Source of the DNA: Phocaeicola_A sp045545095
GTDB taxonomy: Bacteria > Bacteroidota > Bacteroidia > Bacteroidales > Bacteroidaceae
Direction: 5' to 3'
Assembly (NCBI GenBank): GCA_045545095.1
Contig: JAZQAG010000029.1
Span: forward strand, 141,594-205,593
DNA length: 64,000 nt
The notes below the pieces were generated by a model. That model was given only the letters and a program-made list of their open reading frames with translations. It did not search any database and was not told the DNA's origin. Of this stretch, positions 1 to 7,879 are shown one piece after another (within the stretch, counting starts at the first letter, position 1; each line of letters begins with the position of its first letter). Made by a program: the position numbers and the translations under genes.

Positions 1-1
1 T

Positions 2-1045
2 GAAAAGCAGGAGTATGAATCTGCTCTTGGGTATGCCGAAAAGATATTAGACAGTCGGGATAGTCTGATAGTGTGTGGCGGATATCTGCGTCTTTATAGG
101 ATATATCGCGATATGGGTGATTTGGAGAAGGCTATGCGTTATCATGACCTTTATCGTCATTACGAGAGTGACCTGTCAAAGCGCCGACGTACAGCTCAGG
201 TAGCGGCTGTTCCTCATCGTATGGAGAACCGGTTATTGATGGAGGAAAACAAGATTTGGCGGCAACAACAATGGAAGTGGATAGCTCTATTTGTCATTTT
301 GATGACAATGGCGTGGGGCGTTTTTTATCTGGTACGGCGAAGATATAAGAATGCACAAATTCAAAGTCTTCAGCAGATAAGTGGAATAAAGAAAACCTTG
401 ATGGAGACAGAACAACAATTGGGAGAGACATCTGTAAATCTCGGAGGATTAAGGGGAGTAGTCACTAATCAAAGTAATGTCATTAACCGATTGAAAGAAG
501 AACAGTTGAGGGCTAAAGAGGAACACAAGGGAGAAATCAGGAACTTGAAAGAAAGCATACGCATGCTGGAATCAGAGATACATCGACTGAAAGAAGAAGA
601 TCATGTTTTGAGACGGACAGAAAATGAGCAACGACAAAATATGAAGTCCTTGAATAAGGAATTGAAAATGCAGACGGATAAATTGGCAAAGGTAGAGCAA
701 CAACATGCTATTGAACAACTTCTTAATTACTATGTGATGACAGTGAAGGATGCTGTGGCAGTGGATTTGCTGATGCAACTTCGGTATGATCAAGTGGGTC
801 GGTATGACATCCGTCCGTCGGAATATCTGCCTTTATTAGAAGTATTGTTGAAACAAGAGAATCCGGCTTTGCATGAGCGGTTGGCGAACAGTGGTCTGGA
901 GCGGAAGAAATTGACCATGTGCTACCTGATGGCCCTTGGGCTGGACGATGTGGAGATGATGTCACGTGCCTCCTGTCTGGCTCCGAACTCGGTGAAGGCG
1001 TACCGCAAGGAGTGTAGGGAAGCGCTTTGCGCTTTTAACGGTTAG
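2..1045 (+). CDS. TPR / transmembrane / coiled-coil regulator, 3' part
   Basis: This is the 3' end of a gene: the frame is open from base 2, so its start lies outside the window. The visible part begins with a TPR-like helical stretch (EYESALGYAEKIL, then GDLEKAMRYHDLY). One membrane segment follows (WIALFVILMTMAWGVFYLV), then about 120 residues of charged coiled coil. The C-terminal ~100 residues (CYLMALGLDDVEMMSRASCLAPNSVKAYRKECREAL) look like a LuxR/GerE-like helix-turn-helix. This TPR-TM-coil-HTH plan is common in Bacteroidales signalling proteins of unknown target. The last codons Asn-Gly-stop lie inside the intergenic repeat that follows. The family is inferred by eye; the regulated genes are unknown. 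Confidence 0.7.
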   Translation, partial: EKQEYESALGYAEKILDSRDSLIVCGGYLRLYRIYRDMGDLEKAMRYHDLYRHYESDLSKRRRTAQVAAVPHRMENRLLMEENKIWRQQQWKWIALFVILMTMAWGVFYLVRRRYKNAQIQSLQQISGIKKTLMETEQQLGETSVNLGGLRGVVTNQSNVINRLKEEQLRAKEEHKGEIRNLKESIRMLESEIHRLKEEDHVLRRTENEQRQNMKSLNKELKMQTDKLAKVEQQHAIEQLLNYYVMTVKDAVAVDLLMQLRYDQVGRYDIRPSEYLPLLEVLLKQENPALHERLANSGLERKKLTMCYLMALGLDDVEMMSRASCLAPNSVKAYRKECREALCAFNG

Positions 1046-1180
1046 CGGTTAGCGAAAGCCTTCGGCTGGGTTGAACGGTGAGCGACCTGACGGTGCGGAG
1101 TATTTGACTCCTCCCCTAAGTTAGGTGGAGGGGGACCCGAAGGGTGGAGGGGTGTGTGATAACGTTGAGCGGTGAACGAA
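1034..1180 (+). repeat. GGTTAGCGG/GGTGAGCGG word array plus CTAAGTTAG element
   Basis: Words of the type TTAACGGTTAGCGGTTAGCG begin at 1034, covering the last codons and TAG stop of the preceding gene, and recur at about 1070-1085 and 1163-1178. Between them (1107-1165) lies CTCCTCCCCTAAGTTAGG followed by a G-rich GGGTGGAGGGG tract. The same modules recur at about 33300-33420, 57286-57780 and 63815-63850. Confidence 0.75.
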
Positions 1181-1237
1181 AGCCCCACCCTGACCTTCCC
1201 CAGTAGGGAGGGGATGCCATACGGTGCAAGTCATTTC

Positions 1238-1375
1238 TTTGTCATCCTGAACGGAACTTGTGTAGTGAAGGATCTCTGGCACCTCAGACCAACGAACGGT
1301 CTCTTTGACATACGGTAGAACGCTTGGAGGTACAGGAAATCCTTCGTTGCGTTGCACTTCACTCAGGATGACAAA
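1238..1375. repeat. 138-bp element with 13-bp terminal inverted repeats (MITE/REP-like)
   Basis: The ends are perfect inverted repeats: TTTGTCATCCTGA at 1238-1250 and TCAGGATGACAAA at 1363-1375. The interior has no coding potential. A 27-bp stretch at 1250-1276 recurs identically at 54339-54365, downstream of another TGTCATCCTGA (54276-54286). Dispersed GTCATCCTGA palindromes are known in many bacterial genomes. No transposase is visible. Confidence 0.65.
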
Positions 1376-1535
1376 TGCGGTGAGCGGATAATATCGTTGC
1401 AGGTTACGAATAATGTCTTATCTTTACCCTGTCAGGTGCTATAGAAAATGTAGCTGGCTGCATTGCCCGATGCAGCAGGCTGTGTGGCCCAGTCCAGCTG
1501 GCTGTGTAAGCTGATGCAGCAGGCTGTATGAAAAA

Positions 1536-1584
1536 GGAAGGTGTGTCAAAAATAAATTTGGACGCAGATTTTGACACACCTTCC
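1536..1584 (-). terminator. terminator of the dcw operon (after ftsZ)
   Basis: A 16-bp perfect inverted repeat (GGAAGGTGTGTCAAAA at 1536-1551, its complement at 1569-1584) with a 17-nt loop. On the minus strand it ends in a run of five T (1531-1535 complement), 20 bp beyond the ftsZ stop. The T-rich right flank could also let it act on plus-strand transcripts. Confidence 0.75.
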
Positions 1585-1604
1585 TCATTTTACTTTTATT
1601 GGAA

Positions 1605-2954
1605 TTATCCGAAATGGATGACGCCACCCTTTTCACTTTCTGTGGAAGGTGCTTCTCCCTCTGCAGATGTAGCAGATGCTTCTGTAGGGGGTGTCTGATG
1701 GCGACGGCTCTCCAGTTCGTTGAGTTCAGTGGATGAGCGTCGGAAGGCAGGCGAGTTCTCGATGTCAGAAATAAGGCTGTCGTTGTCCAAATCTGCATCT
1801 TGCAGGATGAAGGTGCGGACCACTCTTTTCTGGGTCAACTTGGATTTTCCGTAGAACTTCTCTACCATTTCACGCTCTTCCTCTTGGCGCTGCAAACGTT
1901 CCCGCTCGCTGACAATATTCTCTTGCTTTTGGCGTTCGCGGATGGCTTGTTCCATGCCGGGTATGCCTGACATGCCAAAACCTGATGCCAAAATGGTGAT
2001 TTTCACCTGTTCGTCTAAGGTCTCGTCGTCGGCTACTCCCCAAATTACTTCGATATCGGCACTCTCGAACTGTTCCATGAAGCGGTTAAGCTCTTCGAAC
2101 TCTTCAACGATAAGAGGTTTTTTGCTGGATTGGTAGATGTTGAAGAGTATTTTCCGGGAGTTGTAGATGTCGTTATCATTAAGCAGAGGTGAGTTGAGGG
2201 CATCCTTGATGGCTGCTTCCAGACGCTTCTCGCCTGAACCAAGTCCACCGGCCATGATGGCTACGCCACCATCCTTAAGAATTTTGCTGACATCGCGGAA
2301 GTCCAAGTTCATGATTCCCTCTACGGTGATAATCTCTGCAATGCTCTTGGTGGCTACTGTGAGTGTCTGGTCCACCATACGGAATCCTTCTTTGACCGGA
2401 AGGTTAGGATAGGTCTCCAGCAGACGCTCGTTGTTAATGACAAGTAGGGCATCCACATTTTTTGCTATGGCCTCTACGCCTTTGAGGGCCTGTACAATCT
2501 TGTTTTGTCGTTCAAATTTGAAGGGGATGGTGACAATGCCTACGGTGAGGATGTCCATCTCCTTGGCTACACGGGCTACCACAGGGGCTGCTCCGGTGCC
2601 TGTTCCACCACCCATGCCGGCAGTGATAAAGACCATTTGGGTCTCATCCTGAAAGAGTGCGCGGATGTCTTCTATGCTCTCTTCGGCAGCCAATCGGGCC
2701 ACCTCAGGATCGTTACCTGCACCAAGGCCTTTGGTGGTCTCGCGTCCTAACTGTATTTTGACGGGGATATCTGACGATGCCAATGCTTGACGGTCTGTAT
2801 TGCAAAGGACGAAGGTGACATCGTGGATACCTTCGCGATACATGTTCTTTACGGCATTGCTGCCACCGCCGCCAACACCTATCACTTTGATTATATTGGG
2901 ACTTGCGGTCGGAAAGTTTACCGGTAATACGGTATTATCATTTATCTCTTCCAT
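1605..2954 (-). CDS. ftsZ: cell division GTPase FtsZ
   Basis: A tubulin-like GTPase that polymerises into the cytoplasmic Z-ring. The G-box GGGGSNAV is at residues 28-35, the tubulin signature GMGGGTGTGA at 113-122 and the T7 catalytic loop NLDFRD at 216-221. A linker leads to a conserved C-terminal-type peptide (DSLISDIENSPAFRR, 392-406), which would dock FtsA. The protein does not end there: 43 more Ser/Thr/Glu-rich residues follow to the end at 449. The gene is last in the dcw operon, 48 bp downstream of ftsA, and is followed by a strong terminator. The start is supported by an AAAAGAAG stretch upstream. Confidence 0.98.
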   Translation of the reverse strand: MEEINDNTVLPVNFPTASPNIIKVIGVGGGGSNAVKNMYREGIHDVTFVLCNTDRQALASSDIPVKIQLGRETTKGLGAGNDPEVARLAAEESIEDIRALFQDETQMVFITAGMGGGTGTGAAPVVARVAKEMDILTVGIVTIPFKFERQNKIVQALKGVEAIAKNVDALLVINNERLLETYPNLPVKEGFRMVDQTLTVATKSIAEIITVEGIMNLDFRDVSKILKDGGVAIMAGGLGSGEKRLEAAIKDALNSPLLNDNDIYNSRKILFNIYQSSKKPLIVEEFEELNRFMEQFESADIEVIWGVADDETLDEQVKITILASGFGMSGIPGMEQAIRERQKQENIVSERERLQRQEEEREMVEKFYGKSKLTQKRVVRTFILQDADLDNDSLISDIENSPAFRRSSTELNELESRRHQTPPTEASATSAEGEAPSTESEKGGVIHFG

Positions 2955-3002
2955 ATTCTTCTTTTAAGTATCTGTTACTCGTGCTTGTTGCCAATAAATA
3001 AC

Positions 3003-4499
3003 TTAGTTTTTCTCATCTTCGTCATCCAAGATGTCCTTTACCCATTTTTTGCCGTATTCCTTGAATTTGTGTAGCAGGCTGTTCTCTCGGCGGATACGGC
3101 GTTCTTCTTCCTCTTTGGCTTTGCGCTCCTCTTCTTGTCTTTGTCGTTCGGCTTCGCGTTCAGCTTCTTCTTGCTCTGCTTTCTCACGGGCTATGCGCTC
3201 CTCTTCTGCTTTTCGTTCGGCCTCTTCCTGTTCCGCTTTCTCACGGGCTATACGGGCAGCCTCGGCTTTTTGTTGTTCGAGTTGCGTCTCCTTCTCCAAA
3301 CGTTCGGTCTCCTCTTCAAAGAGGTCCTTTAAAGGTTCCTGTTCGCAGCAGTTTTCGCGGGCTGCATAGAGCAGACCCAACAGCGTGCCGGAACGTCCGT
3401 TGCGGCTCAATAGCTCGGGGGTGACACTTTCTACCTCGAGGTTGATATAGTTGGCTATGCGTATTTTCTCGATCTTTGTTTTGGCAGTAATGGCATTCCC
3501 TAAGCGGCGTGTTGCGGAGGCTCCACCAGTGATGATGATGCCGGCCATCAACTTGTCTGCATATTCCGACAGGGTAATCTGGTGCCATACGTTGGTTATA
3601 ATCTCTTCCATGCGGGCTTCAGTGATTTCGCAAAGGAGACGGTCTGTGATGGTCGAATTGTCGGCTCCATAGGTATATGTGATGGGCTTGGCATCTATCT
3701 CCTGCGGCTCGGTGAAGGCCGAAGCATATTTGATCTTCAGTTCTTCGGCATCAGCCTCTTCTATCTTCAGACTGCAGATATCCTTGTTGATGTTGTTACC
3801 TCCTAAGGGGAGTACCACGAGATGACGGAGAATGTGGTCTTTATAGACTTGTACCGTGGTGGTCTCGGCACCAAAATCGATGAGCGCACATCCCGACCGG
3901 AACTCTGCATCGGTGAGTACTACACGAGCCATTTCTATAGGAGCGATGAAATAGCCGGCAATCTTGGTCTTGGCTAATGTAAAGCAATCTTCAATCTTGC
4001 GGCGTACGCTATTACGGGCGACAACATTCAGAAAGCGTCCTTCGATATGGTTTGTGATTACTCCGATGGGGTCTTTTTGAAGACCTGTCCCCATACGGTA
4101 TTCTTGAGGAATGACTTCAAGAATCTCCATTTCACCATTCTGGGATGTCCGGTTGATGGCGATAAGTTCGTCCACGATATCAGATGTGATGCGTGTGTCA
4201 TCATCCAAATGTTTGGACACGTTGTTTTTGACCGTGCGGACGGATTGCCCACTTATGCCTACATATACTTTGGCAATGGTAGCTTCCAATGATGCTTCCA
4301 GCTTGTTGATAATAGATGTAATGGCTCCGGCAGTTTTATCAATATTAAAGATAACACCCTTGCGGATACAGGTCGAGGCATCTTCGCTTGCATAGGCCAA
4401 GATGGTGAGTCCTCCTTCATTGTTCTTTTGGCCGGCTACACCTGTGATTCGGGTGGACCCCAACTCGATAGCTACCATAAAATCTGTTGTCGCTCCCAT
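3003..4499 (-). CDS. ftsA: cell division protein FtsA with long charged C-terminal coil
   Basis: An actin-fold ATPase that tethers FtsZ to the inner membrane. The N-terminus (VAIELGSTRITGVAG) is the phosphate-1 region, GCALIDFGAETTTVQVY the phosphate-2 region and IIITGGASATRRLG the adenosine motif. The core ends near residue 390. About 80 residues of Glu/Lys/Arg-rich coil follow, including two tandem copies of RIAREKAEQEEAER (encoded around 3160-3260). The last ~30 residues (LLHKFKEYGKKWVKDIL) form a basic amphipathic helix suited to membrane binding. At 498 residues it is longer than the ~420 of E. coli FtsA. It sits between ftsQ and ftsZ. Confidence 0.97.
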   Translation of the reverse strand: MGATTDFMVAIELGSTRITGVAGQKNNEGGLTILAYASEDASTCIRKGVIFNIDKTAGAITSIINKLEASLEATIAKVYVGISGQSVRTVKNNVSKHLDDDTRITSDIVDELIAINRTSQNGEMEILEVIPQEYRMGTGLQKDPIGVITNHIEGRFLNVVARNSVRRKIEDCFTLAKTKIAGYFIAPIEMARVVLTDAEFRSGCALIDFGAETTTVQVYKDHILRHLVVLPLGGNNINKDICSLKIEEADAEELKIKYASAFTEPQEIDAKPITYTYGADNSTITDRLLCEITEARMEEIITNVWHQITLSEYADKLMAGIIITGGASATRRLGNAITAKTKIEKIRIANYINLEVESVTPELLSRNGRSGTLLGLLYAARENCCEQEPLKDLFEEETERLEKETQLEQQKAEAARIAREKAEQEEAERKAEEERIAREKAEQEEAEREAERQRQEEERKAKEEEERRIRRENSLLHKFKEYGKKWVKDILDDEDEKN

Positions 4500-4580
4500 G
4501 TGATTTATGTATATTTATGTTTGAATTCTTAGTTTATGATGGTTTTGTCTATTTCTCTTTTTTCTTTTGGCAAGGTTCTG

Positions 4581-5312
4581 CTAACGTTTGCAGATTATCT
4601 GGTTGTCAAATTCAACACTGATTCGGGAATATTTGTTCCAACCTACTTGGCTCAAAGCCTTGTCGTAGAAGGTTCGGATACGGCTTAATTTGTTTTTGAT
4701 ATTCACGGGTTTCCCTAAAAAAAGGATGTGATTACCTACTCGTGGAACAAGTTCTATATCTCCCTCAGAAGTGACATTGATTTGTTCTACTTGTTTGCTC
4801 CAAAAATCATCATCGCGTAGTAACAGGGCAAATTGGTGCAATTCTTTTTGTGCCATATCGCGGCTGATGTGTCCTGTAGCTACAGGGAGGTGGGCCGCAT
4901 GTCCACCACCTGGCATAGAGTGACCATTCAAGTCAATGTAGTAGCTGCTGGTGCCATCGCCAGGCATTACCCGCAGGATGGGCAGACGCTGCTGGATATA
5001 GATACAAAGATTGCCAGTAGGGGTCTTATAGCATTCTGCTGATTCGATGAAAGTATTCTTTTCCAGTTCTTGTTCAATGACTTTGGAGCGGATACTGTCC
5101 ATCAGTCTTCCTTGCGGATAGAGACGGTTGCGCTTGAGTATGGATACCACCTCTGATGAGGTGATGAAGCAGGTACTGGCACTATCCTCAATGACCACTT
5201 TCACTTGGGTACACTTCTGGTCACTCGGACGCTGATTGAGTACCGTGAAACTGGCAGCAAGATATGCTGTGACCAGCAGAAAAGCGGTTATAAGCAATAC
5301 ACGTTTAATCAT
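4581..5312 (-). CDS. ftsQ: cell division protein FtsQ
   Basis: A bitopic divisome protein that links early and late division proteins through FtsL and partners. It has a short cytoplasmic N-terminus, one membrane helix (VLLITAFLLVTAYLAASFTVL, about residues 4-25) and then a periplasmic POTRA-like domain (ITSSEVVSILKRNRLYPQG ... FIESAECYKTPTGNLCIYIQQRLPILRVMP). Length (243) is normal for FtsQ. Its ATG overlaps the murC stop by 4 bp, which indicates translational coupling. FtsQ diverges fast, so the call rests on topology and on its place between murC and ftsA. Confidence 0.93.
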   Translation of the reverse strand: MIKRVLLITAFLLVTAYLAASFTVLNQRPSDQKCTQVKVVIEDSASTCFITSSEVVSILKRNRLYPQGRLMDSIRSKVIEQELEKNTFIESAECYKTPTGNLCIYIQQRLPILRVMPGDGTSSYYIDLNGHSMPGGGHAAHLPVATGHISRDMAQKELHQFALLLRDDDFWSKQVEQINVTSEGDIELVPRVGNHILFLGKPVNIKNKLSRIRTFYDKALSQVGWNKYSRISVEFDNQIICKR

Positions 5313-6688
5313 CTTTCACTCAAAATCTGATAGATTTGTGGAACATAGGTTTCGATATCACCAGCTCCTAATGAGACTAACACTTGAATGTCTGTACGCG
5401 ATCGGATGATGGATGGGATATCCTCTTTGTGGCAGAGCTGATATTTCACATCTTTATGAAGATGGTCTGCAATCAGTTGGCTGGTAATGCCAGGTATGGG
5501 TGCCTCGCGAGCCGGATATATATCCACGAGGATGACATCATCAAAGAGTGAGAGACTCTCAGCAAACTCTTTGTAGAAATCGCGTGTGCGGGTGTAGAGG
5601 TGTGGCTGGAACAAGGCTGTAATCTGACGATCTTGATAGAGTTCGCGGATGGACAAGGCACTTTGACGAATTTCTGAGGGATGGTGAGCATAGTCACTCA
5701 GGAAAGTAATGCGTTCATTTTTGAGCTTGAAGTCAAACCGTCTGTCCACTCCTTGAAAGGTTTCCATGCCTTGATGGATGGATGTAGCATCAGCGCCAGC
5801 CAGTTGGGCGATAGCCATAGCTGCAATACCGTTGTCGATATTGATGCTGACAGGTACGCCTAATTTCACATCTTTGATGTTGCCTAATGGGGAGATATAG
5901 TCGAAAATGATTTCACCTCCACCAATGCGTATATTCTCTGCATGAAAATCTCCACTATGGCGTGCATAGGTATAAAGCTTGACTCCATTCTGCAAAGCTG
6001 GAATCATCTCCAAACCTTCGTGTATGACAAGAGCTCCGCCAGGTTGGATGAGTGATGTATATTTCTGAAAGCTCTCAAGGTAGGCCTCTTTCGTTCCATA
6101 AATATCCAAATGGTCAGGATCGGTAGAGGTAATGGCTGTGATATGGGGAGACAAGTGATGGAATGAACGGTCAAATTCATCAGCCTCTATGACAACCCAA
6201 GGGCTATTTTCGGAAAGGATATAATTGGTTCCATAATTCTTGGCAATACCTCCGAGGAAAGCATTACATTTTTCTGTTGTCTGACTCATCAGGTGGGCTA
6301 ACATGGTGGAAGTGGTTGTCTTACCATGTGTTCCTGCTACGCAGAGTGCTTTGGCTGAGCGGGTAATGGTACCTAATACTTGTGCTCGTTTTTGGATTTC
6401 AAATCCATTTTGTCGGAACCAAACCAATTCCTGATGTCCTGCAGGGATGGCAGGGGTATAGACAACAAGTGTTGTCTCCGGTTTCTGGCAACAAGTGGGG
6501 ATTGCATTCACATCTTCTTCATAGTGAATTGCTGCACCCTCTTCTGCCAGACGTTTGGTCAGTTCACTGGGGGTTCGGTCATATCCGGCTACGAATTTTC
6601 CTTGTGATAGGAAATAACGGGCAATGGCGCTCATCCCAATACCGCCGACCCCAATGAAATATACTGATTCGATCTTTTGGACATCCAT
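5309..6688 (-). CDS. murC: UDP-N-acetylmuramate--L-alanine ligase MurC
   Basis: A cytoplasmic Mur ligase that adds L-alanine to UDP-MurNAc with ATP. The N-terminal Rossmann motif GVGGIGMSAIARY is at residues 13-25 and the ATP-binding loop GTHGKTTT at 119-126. The central-domain DHLD motif (TSTDPDHLDIYGT) and the C-terminal SDYAHHPSEIRQS motif typical of MurC are present. Length (459) is normal. It lies 24 bp after murG and overlaps ftsQ by 4 bp, within the dcw operon. Confidence 0.97.
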   Translation of the reverse strand: MDVQKIESVYFIGVGGIGMSAIARYFLSQGKFVAGYDRTPSELTKRLAEEGAAIHYEEDVNAIPTCCQKPETTLVVYTPAIPAGHQELVWFRQNGFEIQKRAQVLGTITRSAKALCVAGTHGKTTTSTMLAHLMSQTTEKCNAFLGGIAKNYGTNYILSENSPWVVIEADEFDRSFHHLSPHITAITSTDPDHLDIYGTKEAYLESFQKYTSLIQPGGALVIHEGLEMIPALQNGVKLYTYARHSGDFHAENIRIGGGEIIFDYISPLGNIKDVKLGVPVSINIDNGIAAMAIAQLAGADATSIHQGMETFQGVDRRFDFKLKNERITFLSDYAHHPSEIRQSALSIRELYQDRQITALFQPHLYTRTRDFYKEFAESLSLFDDVILVDIYPAREAPIPGITSQLIADHLHKDVKYQLCHKEDIPSIIRSRTDIQVLVSLGAGDIETYVPQIYQILSER

Positions 6689-6712
6689 ATGCTTTGTAGT
6701 ATGATAACAGTT

Positions 6713-7846
6713 CTATTTGTTAATCTTATTTCTATATTCGCTGGCCAGTCTATAAACCTCTTTGGCTATAATCTGTGCTGAATCCAAAAATGCCAGTTGA
6801 GCAATATTGCTACTGAGTTCCTGTAACAGGGTATCATTGGACACTGTTTGTAAGGCCGTTTCCAAAAGGGTGTCAGGTGCCTCAGTATCCTTGACATAAA
6901 GAGCGGCATTCTTGTTGACAAGTGCCAATGCATTCTTTGTCTGGTGATCTTCTGCCACATTGGGGGAAGGAACTAATATGACAGGCTTCTTCAATGCGCA
7001 GAATTCGGAAATGGAACCTGCACCGGCACGGGAGATAACCAAGTCTGCAGCGGCATAGGCTGTGCCCATATCAGAAATGAAGTCAGTGGCATAGAGCATA
7101 GGCAGGTGCTCGAAGCGGTTGAGACGCTCAAGAATTTCCTTGTAATAATATTTGCCTGTCTGCCAAATGAATTGGACACCAGAATCTTTGATAAGATCTA
7201 AATGCTTGAGTACGCTTTCGTTCATGGTACGTGCTCCCAAACTTCCTCCTACTATGAGAATGGTCTTTTTGGAGGGATCTAAACCAAGGGAGGTGATGGC
7301 CTGTTCCCGAGATATGGACGCCTCAGTCAATCCTTGCCGGATGGGATTACCTGTCAGAAGAATCTTTTTTTCTGGAAAGAATCTTTCCATCCCTTCATAT
7401 GCTACACAGATACAGGTCGCATCTTTAGCCAATAATTTATTGGTCACTCCGGCATAGGAATTTTGTTCTTGAATCAGGGTGGGGATACCCATCATTGCTG
7501 CAGTTTTTAAGGTCGGACCGCTTGCGTAACCGCCCACACCGACAGCAATATGAGGTCGGAACTCCTTGATAATCTTTCTGGCCATCCATTGACTCTTTAT
7601 GAATTTATAGATGACGGCAAAGTTCTTCAATAAGTTCTTTCGGTTCAATCCTTCGATAGGAAGGCCAATGATGCGGTATCCGGCAGCTGGAACCCGTTGC
7701 ATCTCCATTCGGCCTTCGGCACCTACAAAGAGAATCTCCACTTGGGGATATATCTCTTTCAACGCACCTGCTATGGATACTGCGGGGAATATGTGTCCGC
7801 CTGTTCCACCACCGCTGATGATGACTCTGATTGCTTGTTCTTCCAT
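6713..7846 (-). CDS. murG: UDP-GlcNAc transferase MurG
   Basis: A membrane-associated GT28 glycosyltransferase that converts lipid I to lipid II. The GGGTGGHIFPA G-loop lies just after the start. The second G-loop region (ILIVGGSLGARTMNE) and the UDP-GlcNAc site (DLVISRAGAGSISEFCALKKPVILVPSP) are clear. An in-frame ATG nine codons upstream (7873) exists, but the chosen start places the G-loop at the usual distance and has AAAGAAGAA upstream. It follows ftsW by 33 bp. Confidence 0.96.
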   Translation of the reverse strand: MEEQAIRVIISGGGTGGHIFPAVSIAGALKEIYPQVEILFVGAEGRMEMQRVPAAGYRIIGLPIEGLNRKNLLKNFAVIYKFIKSQWMARKIIKEFRPHIAVGVGGYASGPTLKTAAMMGIPTLIQEQNSYAGVTNKLLAKDATCICVAYEGMERFFPEKKILLTGNPIRQGLTEASISREQAITSLGLDPSKKTILIVGGSLGARTMNESVLKHLDLIKDSGVQFIWQTGKYYYKEILERLNRFEHLPMLYATDFISDMGTAYAAADLVISRAGAGSISEFCALKKPVILVPSPNVAEDHQTKNALALVNKNAALYVKDTEAPDTLLETALQTVSNDTLLQELSSNIAQLAFLDSAQIIAKEVYRLASEYRNKINK

Positions 7847-7879
7847 ATAATGTTCTTCTTTTTTTAAAATCAAAATAAG

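Larger units (their letters stand above)
1046..1604. other. repeat-rich spacer between regulator and ftsZ
   Basis: No convincing gene is present. The region holds a GGTTAGCGG/GGTGAGCGG-type array starting at the upstream stop codon, a CTCCTCCCCTAAGTTAGG element (about 1107-1165), a palindrome-ended element (1238-1375), two copies of GATGCAGCAGGCTGT (near 1470 and 1514) and a terminator hairpin (1536-1584). Short ORFs here have repeat-like composition and are judged spurious. Confidence 0.7.

Noticed and set aside
1121..1357. 78-codon ORF over the repeat spacer
   Set aside because: It is built from the CTAAGTTAG and GTCATCCTGA elements; no coding signature.
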